Shown: positions 1-9,141, numbered from the stretch's first letter. The stretch: 64,000 nt of DNA from Eubacteriaceae bacterium (GCA_902363805.1 CABJBF010000004.1:62001-126000); one strand, 5' to 3'. Program-made: numbers and translations. Notes: generated from the letters alone by a model not told the origin.

Positions 1-1
1 G

Positions 2-694
2 ATTCCTTATGAAACAATAAAATTAGACGATAATTTTGAAATAATACCTGAGGATTATTTTAGGGAAAATGGTGGAATCGTATTTCCTAATCCAAATGCT
101 CCAACAGCAGTAGAAATGTCAATAGACAAGGTTGAGGAAATTATAAAAAATAATCAGGATTCGGTAGTAATTGTTGATGAAGCATATGTAGATTTTGGAG
201 CAACTTCAGCATTAAAATTCATTGAAAAATATGATAATGTGCTTGTTGTAAGAACATTTTCAAAATCCCGTTCAGCAGCAGGTCTTAGAATCGGTTATGC
301 AATGGGAAATGAAAAGTTAATCAGTGCAATGCTTGCAGTTAAGTTCTCATATAATTCATATACAATGAATTTTCCAACAATCTATGCAGGTGTAGAAGCT
401 ATAAAAGACGATGCTTATTTCAAAAATCTTGTGGAAAAAATAATTGCTACAAGAGAGAAGGCAAAAGTTAAACTAAAAGAATTAGGATTTACATGCACTG
501 ATTCAAAGACAAACTTTTTATTTGCAACACATAAAAGTGCAAAAGCAGAAGATATATTTAATTATCTTAAAACAAAAAATATTTATGTAAGATATTTTAA
601 GAAACCAAGAATAGATAATTATTTAAGAATCACAATTGGCACGGATGAGGAAATGGAAAAATTATATTTGGCATTAGAAGAATACTTAATATAA
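2..694 (+). CDS. hisC: Histidinol-phosphate aminotransferase, 3' part (5' end outside window)
   Basis: The reading frame is open from base 2, so this is the C-terminal 230 residues of a longer protein (the family is about 350). It is a fold-type I, PLP-dependent aminotransferase of the HisC kind, which converts imidazole-acetol phosphate and glutamate to histidinol phosphate in histidine synthesis. Visible marks are the substrate-binding motif FPNPNAPT near the start, the Asp of VDEAYVDF that contacts the PLP ring, the Schiff-base lysine in RTFSKS (about residue 88 of the fragment) and the phosphate-binding arginine in GLRIGYAMG. A strong hairpin terminator follows, so it ends its transcription unit. 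Related enzymes such as threonine-phosphate decarboxylase share the fold, but the length and motifs fit HisC best. No other his gene is visible. Confidence 0.85.
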   Translation: MPYETIKLDDNFEIIPEDYFRENGGIVFPNPNAPTAVEMSIDKVEEIIKNNQDSVVIVDEAYVDFGATSALKFIEKYDNVLVVRTFSKSRSAAGLRIGYAMGNEKLISAMLAVKFSYNSYTMNFPTIYAGVEAIKDDAYFKNLVEKIIATREKAKVKLKELGFTCTDSKTNFLFATHKSAKAEDIFNYLKTKNIYVRYFKKPRIDNYLRITIGTDEEMEKLYLALEEYLI

Positions 695-744
695 TACTGT
701 CTGATATGTTAATAAATATATGTTGAGACAGAAAAAGTGTTAAT

Positions 745-779
745 AAAATTCCCGGAAGAAAAAATTCCGGGAATTTTTT
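745..779 (+). terminator. Rho-independent terminator after hisC
   Basis: A perfect stem of 13 bp, GC-rich in its middle (TTCCCGGAA against TTCCGGGAA), with an A-rich loop is followed by a run of T. It lies about 50 bases after the hisC stop. Confidence 0.9.
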
Positions 780-888
780 AAGTGTACTTTGCGGTGCACG
801 TTTTTAATTGCGAAAGTTCTTAATCTGCTTTAGTAGTGGGATGATACAGACAAAGACAATGGTATACATTGTGAGGTGGAATATAAAG

Positions 889-925
889 AAAGTCGGAGTC
901 AAAAAAATCCCCGACTTTAAAATAA
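889..925. terminator. Hairpin between the convergent hisC and ferredoxin genes
   Basis: Eight-base arms AAAGTCGG and CCGACTTT are separated by an A-rich loop, with AT-rich sequence on both sides. It sits 3' of the minus-strand ferredoxin gene and could terminate it. The T-run is weak in both directions. Confidence 0.5.
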
Positions 926-972
926 TTATTTTAACAAATAATAAGTGCTAAAATAGCAATTTATAGATTAAG

Positions 973-1668
973 TTAATCTAAGATTCTTCCATCTGTAGAA
1001 ATTGTAACTACGTTCCAAGGAATAAACTTTGTACTGTTTTTAATTGCTGTTTTGGCTGCATTTTCTAAACCACCACAACATGGAACTTCCATTCTTACAA
1101 TAGTTACTTCTTTAATGTCGTTATTTTTAATTATTTCAGTTAATTTGATTGAATAGTCAGTATCATCTAATTTTGGACAACCTACAATAGTTACATGATT
1201 TTTAATAAAATCCTGATGGAAGTTAGCATATGCATAAGCAGTACAGTCAGCGGCAATGAGTAATTTAGCACCATCAAAAAATGAAGCATTAGGTGAAACT
1301 AATTTAATCTGAACAGGCCACTGCATTAATTGACTTGAAGGTACAGAAGTCTGCACATTTTCAGTATTTGCAGGCTTTAATGCTTTAGCTCTCATACCCG
1401 GACATACAAAAGGAGTGGGAGCAGCAGATTTTTTTGCCTGAGCAGCCTTTACAGCAGCTTCATTATATTCAGGAGCTTCACGTTCAACAAAAGAAATTGC
1501 ATTCATAGGACATGTAGGAAGGCAGTCTCCTAAACCATCACAATAATCTTCACGAAGAAGCTTAGCTTTACCATTAACAATCTCAATTGCACCTTCATGG
1601 CAGGCATTTGCACAAATACCACATCCATTACACTTTTCTTCATTAATTTCTATAATACGACGAATCAT
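973..1668 (-). CDS. 4Fe-4S dicluster ferredoxin-like protein
   Basis: A 231-residue soluble iron-sulfur protein. The N-terminus has a classic cluster motif with Cys13, 16, 19 and 23 (CNGCGICANAC), then a second, atypical group at Cys43, 49 and 53 ending in CP, which may bind a cluster with one more ligand or be a variant. The rest (about residues 80-231) has no recognised motif except a Cys pair in VPCCGG. Such proteins are usually electron-transfer partners of redox enzymes. The exact role is unknown. Its start is set by a GGAGG site just upstream. It is divergent from a Crp/Fnr-type regulator and shares a short intergenic region with it that contains a palindrome, so regulation by that protein is likely but inferred. 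Confidence 0.8.
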   Translation of the reverse strand: MIRRIIEINEEKCNGCGICANACHEGAIEIVNGKAKLLREDYCDGLGDCLPTCPMNAISFVEREAPEYNEAAVKAAQAKKSAAPTPFVCPGMRAKALKPANTENVQTSVPSSQLMQWPVQIKLVSPNASFFDGAKLLIAADCTAYAYANFHQDFIKNHVTIVGCPKLDDTDYSIKLTEIIKNNDIKEVTIVRMEVPCCGGLENAAKTAIKNSTKFIPWNVVTISTDGRILD

Positions 1669-1752
1669 ATTAGACCTCCAATTTGAAATTTATTACAATT
1701 ATTTGTATATTGATTTGATAATGCTAGTATAGTACAATCAGTATGACAAATC

Positions 1753-1768
1753 TGTTGTTAAAACAACA
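1753..1768. promoter_or_regulatory. Candidate palindromic operator between ferredoxin and Crp/Fnr genes
   Basis: A 7-2-7 perfect palindrome, TGTTGTT-AA-AACAACA, lies in the 153-base divergent region. It has the size and symmetry of a Crp/Fnr-family site but not the textbook half-site TTGAT or TGTGA. On the minus strand it lies just upstream of a TATACT that could be the ferredoxin -10, so it could act near that promoter. Confidence 0.4.
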
Positions 1769-1821
1769 ATAAAGATAGTTAATTATATGTTATATGTAAA
1801 ATTATTTTATGAGGTGCAACG

Positions 1822-2484
1822 ATGAATTATCAACTCTTGTCCAATTCAAAATTATTTAAAGGGATGAGTGAAGAAGAAATAAAGACAATGTTAAGTTGCC
1901 TTGGGGCAGTTACAAAAAAATATAAAAAAGGTGAAGATATTTATAGAGTAGGGGAATCAATACAATTGTTTGGAATGGTTGTTGAAGGCGGAGTAAATAT
2001 TGAAAGCGATGATTTGTGGGGGAATAAAAGCATATTAAGTCATATAGAGCCGGGATTTATATTTGGAGAAACATATGCAAGTATACCGGGAGAGGCACTT
2101 CTTGTAAATGCAGTAGCAACGGAAAATACAGAAATTTTGTTTTTAAATGCTTACAGAGTTCTTGAAACATGCCCAAATACATGTGGTCATCATGAAAAAC
2201 TGATAAAAAATTTGCTACGGATATCAGCACAGAAAAATTTAATGCTTTCAAGAAGAATATTACACACATCATCTAAATCCATTCGAGGAAGACTGTTAGC
2301 ATATTTTTCGGATCAGGCGAAATTAAGTGGAAGTTATAAGTTTACAATCCCATTTAATAGACAACAGCTGGCTGATTATTTAAATGTAGACAGAAGTGCA
2401 ATGAGTAATGAGTTGTCTAAAATGAAAAATGACGGAATAATAGAAATAGATAAAAATACATTTACGTTAAAAGAACAATTATAA
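1822..2484 (+). CDS. Crp/Fnr-family transcriptional regulator
   Basis: A 220-residue regulator with the two-domain Crp layout: an N-terminal beta-barrel sensor (about residues 12-120) and a C-terminal winged helix (about 150-218) whose recognition segment reads RQQLADYLNVDRSAMSNEL. It has only scattered cysteines (Cys46, Cys117, Cys121) and no N-terminal four-Cys cluster as in Fnr, so the signal is not obvious. The cyclic-nucleotide-binding RxS signature is not evident either. It is divergent from the ferredoxin gene and lies 64 bases before the formate/nitrite-type channel, so control of those neighbours is the simplest inference. The ribosome binding site GAGGTG supports this start. Confidence 0.85.
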   Translation: MNYQLLSNSKLFKGMSEEEIKTMLSCLGAVTKKYKKGEDIYRVGESIQLFGMVVEGGVNIESDDLWGNKSILSHIEPGFIFGETYASIPGEALLVNAVATENTEILFLNAYRVLETCPNTCGHHEKLIKNLLRISAQKNLMLSRRILHTSSKSIRGRLLAYFSDQAKLSGSYKFTIPFNRQQLADYLNVDRSAMSNELSKMKNDGIIEIDKNTFTLKEQL

Positions 2485-2548
2485 ATATAAAATAACAATA
2501 AAAATAAAATGCAAATAAGCAAAAATACACAGAAAAAGGAGCGGTAAA

Positions 2549-3394
2549 ATGCATTCACCATTAGAGATAGCAAAAAGTTATATAGAAATAGGAATACACA
2601 AAAGCAATCTGCCAATTTTCAAGATGATATTACTTGGATTTTTCGCAGGAATGTTTATAGGATTTGCAGGTATAGGTTCAACAGTAGCAGCAAGCAGTAT
2701 ATCAGTCGCTTCAGTAGCTAAGCTTGTAGGGGCAATGGTATTTCCGGCAGGAATGGCAATGGTTCTTGTTGCAGGAAGTGAATTGTTTACAGGGAATAAT
2801 TTGATAATTTTATCTGTTTTGGCAGGGAAAAACAGCATATGGAAGATGTTAAAAAACTGGTTATTTGTATATATAGGAAATTTCATTGGAACAACTTTTG
2901 TTGCAGTTTTAGTTGTATATGGACATACTCCTAATTTATTTCAGGGAGATTTGGCAGGTGCAATAGTAAATGCTGCAAAAGCGAGAACAGATTTAGCGGT
3001 TTCAGATAGTTTTGTGAGAGGAATATTATGCAATATATTGGTATGTATTGCAATTTGGATGTCATTTGCAGCAAAAAGAGTGTCAGGAAAATTAATGACA
3101 AGTTTCTGGCCGGTAATGATATTTGTATTATGCGGATTTGAGCATTGCATAGCGGATATGTATTTTGGAGTTGCAGGATTGTTAACAGCATCAGAGTATG
3201 GTATAACAGCAGATGGACTTACATGGTTTAATTTTCTTGTAAATAATTTGATACCTGTAACACTTGGCAATATTGTCGGAGGAGCAGGAATTGTAGGATG
3301 TGGATATTATGTGGCATTTCTTCATAAGTCTCCACTTTCAGGAGAAACAGCAGAAGAAGAGGCAAAAGATATAGACATTGCGGAAGAATATTAA
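2549..3394 (+). CDS. Formate/nitrite transporter (FNT) family channel
   Basis: A 281-residue integral membrane protein with about six hydrophobic segments and small-residue-rich turns typical of FNT pentameric channels (for example GFAGIGST near residue 40 and GSELFTGNNL near residue 77). Family members move formate, nitrite or hydrosulfide across the cytoplasmic membrane. In a fermenting anaerobe formate is the likeliest substrate, but no pyruvate formate-lyase gene is nearby to support that. The start is set by AAGGAGCGG. The C-terminal tail is acidic. It follows the Crp/Fnr gene and may be regulated by it. Confidence 0.85.
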   Translation: MHSPLEIAKSYIEIGIHKSNLPIFKMILLGFFAGMFIGFAGIGSTVAASSISVASVAKLVGAMVFPAGMAMVLVAGSELFTGNNLIILSVLAGKNSIWKMLKNWLFVYIGNFIGTTFVAVLVVYGHTPNLFQGDLAGAIVNAAKARTDLAVSDSFVRGILCNILVCIAIWMSFAAKRVSGKLMTSFWPVMIFVLCGFEHCIADMYFGVAGLLTASEYGITADGLTWFNFLVNNLIPVTLGNIVGGAGIVGCGYYVAFLHKSPLSGETAEEEAKDIDIAEEY

Positions 3395-3409
3395 TAGTGG
3401 AGGAGCAAA

Positions 3410-4939
3410 GTGGCAGAAAATGAAAAAACATATATAGCCATAGATTTAAAGTCTTTTTATGCATCAGTTGAATGCAGGGAAAGAAAGTTAGATTGTATGA
3501 CTACAAATTTGGTGGTGGCTGACAAAAGCCGAACTGAAAAAACAATATGTCTGGCTGTTTCGCCGTCACTTAAAGCTTATGGGATTCCGGGCAGAGCCAG
3601 ATTATTTGAAGTGATTCAAAAAATAAAAGAAGTTAATGAGGAAAGAAAGGCAAAATTGCCGGAAGGAGTTTTCCATGAATTATCGTATAATGATAATGTT
3701 ATAAAAAAATCTCCATACGTAGGGGTTGATTATATTGTAGCGAAACCAAGAATGGCACTGTATATGCAATACAGTGCCAGAATTTATGAAATATATCTTA
3801 AATACATTGCATCTGAGGATATACATGTTTATTCTATTGATGAAGTATTTATGGATGTGACGCATTATTTAAAAACATATGAATTAACTCCTAAGCAGTT
3901 GGCAAAGAAAATAATAAAAGATATTCAACAGACAACGGGAATTACAGCAACGGCAGGTATTGGTACAAATTTATATTTGTGTAAGATTGCAATGGATATT
4001 ATGGCAAAGCACATTCCGGCAGATGAAGATGGCGTAAGAATTGCTTATTTGGATGAAATGCTTTACAGAAAACAATTATGGAATCATAGACCAATTACAG
4101 ATTTTTGGAGAGTCGGAAGAGGATATGCAAAGCAACTTGAGAAATATGGTTTGTATACGATGGGAGATATTGCCAGATGTTCAGTTGGAAAGGAAAATGA
4201 ATTCCATAATGAAGAACTTTTGTACAAGTTATTTGGTGTAAATGCAGAATTACTGATAGACCATGCGTGGGGATGGGAGCCATGTACAATTGAAGATGTT
4301 AAATCCTATAAACCTGAAACTAACAGCTTAGGTTCAGGGCAGGTATTGCAATGCCCATACATGTGGGAAAAGGCAAGAGTTGTTGTTGGAGAAATGATTG
4401 AACTTCTTGTTCTTGATTTAGTTGAAAAAGAACTGGTTACTAATCAAATTGTGCTTACAGTAGGATATGACATAGAGTGTATTAAAAATCCTGAAATAAG
4501 AAAAAAGTACGATGGAAGTGTAACAACGGATTATTATGGAAGAAAGATACCAAAACACGCTCATGGGACAACAAATTTAAAAGAACATTGTTCATCTACA
4601 AAGCTTATAACTGAGGCAGTTTTAAAATTATATGATGAAATTGTAAATAAGAATTTGTTAATACGAAGAATAAATATAGCAGCAAATCATGTTATAAATG
4701 AAAAAGATGTTGTGAAAAAAGATGATTATGAACAGTTAGATCTATTTACTGATTATGAAGAACAGGCTAAGAAAAAAGAAACAGAAGAAAAGCAGTTACA
4801 AAGAGAAAAACAAATGCAAAAGGCTATGTTAGAGATAAAAAAGAAATATGGGAAAAACGCAATTTTAAAGGGAACTAATTTGACAGAAGGTGCTACAACA
4901 ATAGAGAGGAATGAAATGATTGGTGGGCATAAAGCATAA
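3410..4939 (+). CDS. Y-family DNA polymerase (UmuC/DinB-like)
   Basis: A 509-residue translesion polymerase. The N-terminal palm begins YIAIDLKSFYASVE with the metal-binding Asp12, and the second catalytic signature SIDEVFMDVT lies near residues 142-150. Helix-hairpin-helix-like and little-finger regions follow. The C-terminal ~70 residues are Lys/Glu/Gln-rich and look extended. It starts at GTG, 15 bases after the FNT gene stop and preceded by GGAGGAGC. The next gene encodes a YolD-like protein, the same pairing as UvrX-YolD and UmuC-like cassettes in Firmicutes, many of which are mobile or damage-inducible. I see no clear LexA box. Confidence 0.9.
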   Translation: MAENEKTYIAIDLKSFYASVECRERKLDCMTTNLVVADKSRTEKTICLAVSPSLKAYGIPGRARLFEVIQKIKEVNEERKAKLPEGVFHELSYNDNVIKKSPYVGVDYIVAKPRMALYMQYSARIYEIYLKYIASEDIHVYSIDEVFMDVTHYLKTYELTPKQLAKKIIKDIQQTTGITATAGIGTNLYLCKIAMDIMAKHIPADEDGVRIAYLDEMLYRKQLWNHRPITDFWRVGRGYAKQLEKYGLYTMGDIARCSVGKENEFHNEELLYKLFGVNAELLIDHAWGWEPCTIEDVKSYKPETNSLGSGQVLQCPYMWEKARVVVGEMIELLVLDLVEKELVTNQIVLTVGYDIECIKNPEIRKKYDGSVTTDYYGRKIPKHAHGTTNLKEHCSSTKLITEAVLKLYDEIVNKNLLIRRINIAANHVINEKDVVKKDDYEQLDLFTDYEEQAKKKETEEKQLQREKQMQKAMLEIKKKYGKNAILKGTNLTEGATTIERNEMIGGHKA

Positions 4940-5049
4940 AATTAAGTTTGTTAAAAAGATATTTATATAAATTATAAATGAAATTTTATTAATTTAACAT
5001 TATGTAAAAGTTAGAGATGTTAATAAGGTATGGAAAGGCAGATGGCAAA

Positions 5050-5472
5050 ATGAGTAAAGAGGCAAAGAATACTTATGAAGATATTATAAATATGGAGCAT
5101 CCAACATCAAAAAGGCATCCAAGGATGACGGTTTATAACAGGGCTGCACAATTTTCACCATTTGCTGCACTGACAGGTCATGAGGAGGCGTTGAAAGAAA
5201 CTGCAAGGATTACTGATAATAAAATTGAATTAGATGAAAATGTTAAAAGAGAACTTGATTATAAATTACAACAGATATTAAATAAAAATGACTCTATTCC
5301 AAATGTGCAGATTACTTATTTTAAAAAAGATGAAAATAAAGAGGGCGGGGCATATTTAAATATATGCTCCAAAATAAAAAAGATAGATGAGTATAAAAAA
5401 ACAGTTGAATTTACCGATGGAAAAGAAATTTTTATAGATGATATTATATCTATAGAGGAAGAAACAAAATGA
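5050..5472 (+). CDS. YolD-like protein, partner of the Y-family polymerase
   Basis: About 140 residues. The N-terminal stretch with HPRMTVYNRAAQFSPFAAL and the later TYFKKDE...GG layout match YolD-like proteins, small proteins usually encoded beside UmuC/DinB-type polymerases and of unknown biochemical role. The frame extends 11 codons upstream to 5017, but the ATG at 5050 is preferred because a GGAAAGG sequence precedes it and the extension looks non-coding. It is 110 bases after the polymerase gene. Confidence 0.75.
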   Translation: MSKEAKNTYEDIINMEHPTSKRHPRMTVYNRAAQFSPFAALTGHEEALKETARITDNKIELDENVKRELDYKLQQILNKNDSIPNVQITYFKKDENKEGGAYLNICSKIKKIDEYKKTVEFTDGKEIFIDDIISIEEETK

Positions 5473-5555
5473 AATAAGTTTGTTTTTAGAATGTTTTCTA
5501 CGATTAGCCGCCGACAAAAGTACGGGGCAGTACATATTTTTAAAGGAGCTTTAAG

Positions 5556-5933
5556 ATGAAATATTTAAAACAATTTTTAATAATACTTGTAATTTCATAT
5601 GCAGGAGAGTTGTTAAAATACGTGTTACCATTACCGATTCCGGCTAGTATATACGGAATGGTTATTTTACTTGTAGGATTGCTTACAGGATTGATTGCAC
5701 TTGATGCAGTTAAAGATGTTGGCAAATTTTTGATAGAAATAATGCCTGTTATGTTTATACCGGCAGGAGTAGGACTTATGTCGTCATGGGGAACACTAAA
5801 ACCATTGCTATTGCCTGTTAGTATAATAACAGTAGTAACAATAGTTACAGTTATGGCTGCAACAGGAAAGGTTTCACAATGGGTTATACGAAAAGGAAAA
5901 TCTGATAAAGAGGAGAATGAAAAATATGAATAA
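5556..5933 (+). CDS. lrgA: LrgA/CidA-family membrane protein
   Basis: A 125-residue protein with about four hydrophobic helices, matching the holin-like CidA/LrgA family (signature PIPASIYGMVILL near residues 28-40). With LrgB it forms a membrane system linked to murein hydrolase control, overflow metabolism and, in some Firmicutes, pyruvate uptake. AAAGGAG precedes the start. The gene overlaps lrgB by 8 bases, which indicates translational coupling. No LytSR two-component genes lie beside it. Confidence 0.85.
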   Translation: MKYLKQFLIILVISYAGELLKYVLPLPIPASIYGMVILLVGLLTGLIALDAVKDVGKFLIEIMPVMFIPAGVGLMSSWGTLKPLLLPVSIITVVTIVTVMAATGKVSQWVIRKGKSDKEENEKYE

Positions 5934-6618
5934 TTTGCTTGAAACATCTTTATTTGCGGGCGTAAGCATAAGTCTAGTATCATATATGATTGGTCTTGCA
6001 TTAAAGAAAAAATTTAAACTGGGGATATTTAATCCGTTATTGATTTCAATTATATTTACAATTGTTATTTTGGTTTGCGCAAATGTAGATTATGAAACAT
6101 ATAACAAGGGTGCAGTTTATTTAAGCTGGTTTTTAACTCCGGCAACAGTGTGCCTTGCAATTCCATTATATGAACAGTGGCAATTGTTAAAAAGAAATTT
6201 TAAAGCAGTAATTTTAGGAATATCAGCCGGAGTGCTTACCAGTTTGTGTACAGTGTTGATTTTGGCAAAATTAATGAAAATGACACACAGGGAGTATGTT
6301 ACTTTACTTCCAAAGTCAATAACTACAGCAATCGGTATGGGCGTTTCAGAGGAATTAGGCGGATATGTTACAATTACGGTAGCAGTAATCGTAGTTACAG
6401 GAGTTTTAGGAAATATATTTGGAGAACTTATTTGCAAGATATTTAAGATTACGGAACCTATTTCAAAGGGATTGGCATTAGGAGCATCTTCTCATGCAAT
6501 TGGAACTGCAAAGGCAATTGAAATGGGAGAAATCGAAGGTGCAATGAGCAGTCTTGCAATAGCTGTTACAGGCATTTTGACGGTAGTTTTAGCATCTGTA
6601 TTTGCAAATTTTTTATAG
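5926..6618 (+). CDS. lrgB: LrgB-family membrane protein
   Basis: A 230-residue multi-pass protein of the LrgB/CidB family, with the conserved segments LLPKSITTAIGM and LGASSHAIGTAKA in the second half. It acts with LrgA. An in-frame ATG exists at 5917, but the AGGAGA site at 5911-5916 abuts it and is correctly spaced for the ATG at 5926, so the latter is chosen. The stop of lrgA lies inside the first codons of lrgB. Confidence 0.88.
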   Translation: MNNLLETSLFAGVSISLVSYMIGLALKKKFKLGIFNPLLISIIFTIVILVCANVDYETYNKGAVYLSWFLTPATVCLAIPLYEQWQLLKRNFKAVILGISAGVLTSLCTVLILAKLMKMTHREYVTLLPKSITTAIGMGVSEELGGYVTITVAVIVVTGVLGNIFGELICKIFKITEPISKGLALGASSHAIGTAKAIEMGEIEGAMSSLAIAVTGILTVVLASVFANFL

Positions 6619-6720
6619 AAATATATTAAGATGCATGGTCAAAACGTTTAAGCTCTCGTAAATTTGCTCATAAGTGGATAACTATAAATTTTGCAGATTA
6701 CTTAAAGAAGGAGTACAATT

Positions 6721-7296
6721 ATGATTATTACAATAGCCAGACAGTGCGGATGTAATGGAGATGAATTAGGAAAAGCATTGGCACAAAAATATAATTTAAA
6801 ATTATTTGACAAAAAAGCAATTTCTAAAATGGCAAAGGAAAAAGGGTATTTTGAAAGATACCCTGACTTTTACGGAGAAACACCTATGGATATGCTTATG
6901 CATTCGATTACGGTTTCTGAAGAAGATTCGTTGTTATACAGTACAGCAGGTAAAGCGTTGAAAAATGTAATTGATGAAGACAATTTTATTATAATTGGAA
7001 GATGTGGCAATTATGTATATAGAGATGATGTTAAATGTATTTCAATTTTCCTGTCAGGTAGCAAAAAAGTAAGAGAAGAAAACATTGCTAAGAAACATAA
7101 CATTTCAGTAAGAAAAGCTCATAATACCGTGCTGCAGACAGATGAAAGAAGAAGCAAATATCATGGATATTATACCGGTGAAGAATGGGGAATGGCCGGA
7201 AATTATGATTTGTGCATAAATGTTGATAATTTAGAAGTAAATGAATTAGTTGAAGTCATAGATAGTTATATTAATAGAACCATAGGTGAAAAATAA
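6721..7296 (+). CDS. Cytidylate kinase-like family protein
   Basis: A 191-residue P-loop-related protein of the cytidylate-kinase-like family that is common in clostridia. It starts IITIARQCGCNGDELGKALA, where canonical cytidylate kinases have a GxxGxGKS loop. Here the glycine-rich turn is RQCGCNG, without a Walker lysine. IIGRCGNYVY lies near residue 85. Nucleotide phosphorylation is the family guess, and the true substrate is unknown. AGAAGGAG sets the start. It appears to be monocistronic, 102 bases after lrgB. Confidence 0.75.
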   Translation: MIITIARQCGCNGDELGKALAQKYNLKLFDKKAISKMAKEKGYFERYPDFYGETPMDMLMHSITVSEEDSLLYSTAGKALKNVIDEDNFIIIGRCGNYVYRDDVKCISIFLSGSKKVREENIAKKHNISVRKAHNTVLQTDERRSKYHGYYTGEEWGMAGNYDLCINVDNLEVNELVEVIDSYINRTIGEK

Positions 7297-7493
7297 ATAA
7301 TATAAGTGGTTTATGAAAAATAAAGAAATATAACGGCGCCAGTTTAAAAAGATTATAGTGATATAGCTAAAAAACTAGTATTGACACAGAAACGAAAGCC
7401 GTCTATAGTTGAAGAAAAGAATGAAATTGATAATTAGTTTAGTTACTGATTAAAGTAATAACAATTAAAAAGATTGTTATTTGTGAAAATAAA

Positions 7494-7577
7494 AGGGGAG
7501 CTTGCATAAGCTTGCTGAGAGTAGGTTGTATACCTTGACCCATAACCTGATTTGGATAATGCCAACGTAGGAACATA
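7494..7577 (+). promoter_or_regulatory. TPP riboswitch (THI element)
   Basis: The conserved landmarks are all present in order: GGGGAGC, GCTGAGAG, ACCTTGACCC, AACCTGAT, GGATAATGCCAACGTAGGAA. It binds thiamine pyrophosphate and lies upstream of thiM-thiE-thiD-thiC. A terminator hairpin follows directly, so control is most likely by premature termination when TPP is abundant. Confidence 0.97.
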
Positions 7578-7610
7578 ATTATAGCAGATTTTGTGAGATA
7601 ACAATATTTG

Positions 7611-7648
7611 TGCGGATGTGTTTTATAGGCACATCCGCATTATTTTTG
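7611..7648 (+). terminator. Riboswitch-controlled terminator
   Basis: A 10-bp stem (TGCGGATGTG with CACATCCGCA) and a short loop are followed by a T-rich run, between the TPP aptamer and the thiM ribosome binding site. Confidence 0.9.
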
Positions 7649-7667
7649 TAAAAGGAGGGAATTGTGC

Positions 7668-8489
7668 ATGTTAGGAAAATACATAGAAGAAGTCAGAAAT
7701 AATACACCTTTGGTTCATAATATTACAAATTATGTAACAGTTAATGATGTGGCAAATGTTTTATTGGCATGTGGAGGAAGCCCGATTATGTCTGATGAAC
7801 CGGAAGATGTTGAGGATATTACAAGTATTTGCCAGGGCTTAAATATTAATATTGGTACATTGAATAAGAGAACTATAGAAAGTATGTTTATTGCGGGAAA
7901 GAGAGCAAATAAATTGGGACATACGGTATTACTTGATCCTGTTGGAGCAGGAGCTTCAGTACTTAGAACAAATATTGCAGTAGAATTAATGAATAAAATT
8001 GAATTTAATGTAATTCGTGGAAATATATCAGAGATTAAGACCTTAGCTTATGGCAGCGGAACAACAAAAGGTGTAGATGCTGATGTAGCAGATGCAGTGA
8101 CCGAAAAAAATTTGGAAAATTCAATTAAATTTATAAAAGAATTTGCAAAAAAGAGTGAAACAATAATAGCTATTACAGGAGCAATTGATTTAGTAAGCGA
8201 TGGAAAAAGATGTTTTGTTATAAGAAATGGTCGTCCTGAAATGGGTAAAATAACAGGAACAGGATGTCAGCTTTCAGGAATGATGACAGCATTTTTAGTA
8301 GCAAATCCTAACGAACAGTTAGAGGCAGCTGCAGCAGCAGTTTGTACAATGGGTCTTGCAGGTGAAATCGGATGGAGTTATATGAAAGAGGGAGACGGTA
8401 ATTCTACATATAGAAATAGAATTATTGATGCAATCTATAATATGGATAAGGAAACTCTCGATAAAGGAGCAAAATATGAAATTAGATAA
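7668..8489 (+). CDS. thiM: Hydroxyethylthiazole kinase
   Basis: A 273-residue ribokinase-like enzyme that phosphorylates hydroxyethylthiazole for thiamine salvage. Family marks are LVHNITNYV near residue 15, GGSPIMSDEPED near 41, LLDPVGAGAS near 90 and the anion hole GTGCQLSG near 200. The ATG at 7668 is chosen over the in-frame TTG two codons upstream because AGGAGG lies nine bases before it. It is the first gene after the TPP riboswitch and overlaps thiE by 14 bases. Confidence 0.95.
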   Translation: MLGKYIEEVRNNTPLVHNITNYVTVNDVANVLLACGGSPIMSDEPEDVEDITSICQGLNINIGTLNKRTIESMFIAGKRANKLGHTVLLDPVGAGASVLRTNIAVELMNKIEFNVIRGNISEIKTLAYGSGTTKGVDADVADAVTEKNLENSIKFIKEFAKKSETIIAITGAIDLVSDGKRCFVIRNGRPEMGKITGTGCQLSGMMTAFLVANPNEQLEAAAAAVCTMGLAGEIGWSYMKEGDGNSTYRNRIIDAIYNMDKETLDKGAKYEIR

Positions 8490-9114
8490 AAAAGATTTGT
8501 TATTGTATGCAGTAACAGACAGATATTGGTTAAACGGAAGAACTTTATACGAAGTAGTAAAAGAAAGTCTTGACGGAGGAGTTACTTTTCTTCAGTTAAG
8601 AGAGAAAAAATTAGATGAGGAGCATTTCCTTGAAGAGGCAAAAGAACTAAAGAAGTTATGCAAAGAATATAAAGTACCTTTCATTATAAATGATAATGTG
8701 GATATTGCTGTAGAAATAGGAGCAGACGGTGTCCATGTAGGACAAAGTGATATGGAAGCAGGTATGGTAAGAGAAAAATTAGGACCTGATAAAATCATAG
8801 GTGTATCTGCACAGACAGTAGAACAGGCACTTTTGGCAGAAAAAAGAGGTGCAGATTATCTTGGAGTAGGAGCAGTATTTCCAACAAATTCAAAAGATGA
8901 TGCAAAAGAAGTAACGTATGAAACTTTGAAAGAAATATGTGAAGCAGTGTCAATTCCTGTTGTAGCAATAGGTGGAATAACTCATGACAACATTAAAGAA
9001 TTGGCAGGAAGTAAAATAGACGGAATTGCAGTAATTAGTGCAATTTATGGTGCAAATAATATAAAAAATGCAGCTAGTGGCTTAAAAGAAGAAATAAGCA
9101 AAATTGTAGAATAA
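8476..9114 (+). CDS. thiE: Thiamine-phosphate synthase
   Basis: A 212-residue TIM-barrel enzyme that couples hydroxymethylpyrimidine pyrophosphate with thiazole phosphate. It shows YAVTDRYW, FLQLREKK, INDNVDIA, DGVHVGQSDM, the pyrophosphate-binding GVGAVFPTNSK and VAIGGI. The frame is open further upstream, but the AAGGAG before the ATG at 8476 and the family N-terminus fix this start. It is translationally coupled to thiM. Confidence 0.95.
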   Translation: MKLDKKDLLLYAVTDRYWLNGRTLYEVVKESLDGGVTFLQLREKKLDEEHFLEEAKELKKLCKEYKVPFIINDNVDIAVEIGADGVHVGQSDMEAGMVREKLGPDKIIGVSAQTVEQALLAEKRGADYLGVGAVFPTNSKDDAKEVTYETLKEICEAVSIPVVAIGGITHDNIKELAGSKIDGIAVISAIYGANNIKNAASGLKEEISKIVE

Positions 9115-9141
9115 TATTATCAGGTAAAGTAAGACAAGAGA

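Noticed and set aside
841..951. 36-codon frame between hisC and the ferredoxin gene
   Set aside because: It spans a hairpin, has no good ribosome binding site and no recognisable composition.
7380..7440. A 28-codon open stretch before the TPP riboswitch (reads like IAKKLVLTQKRKPSIVEEK)
   Set aside because: It looks coding-like but has no start, no ribosome binding site and an in-frame stop just upstream. Too short to call a remnant.
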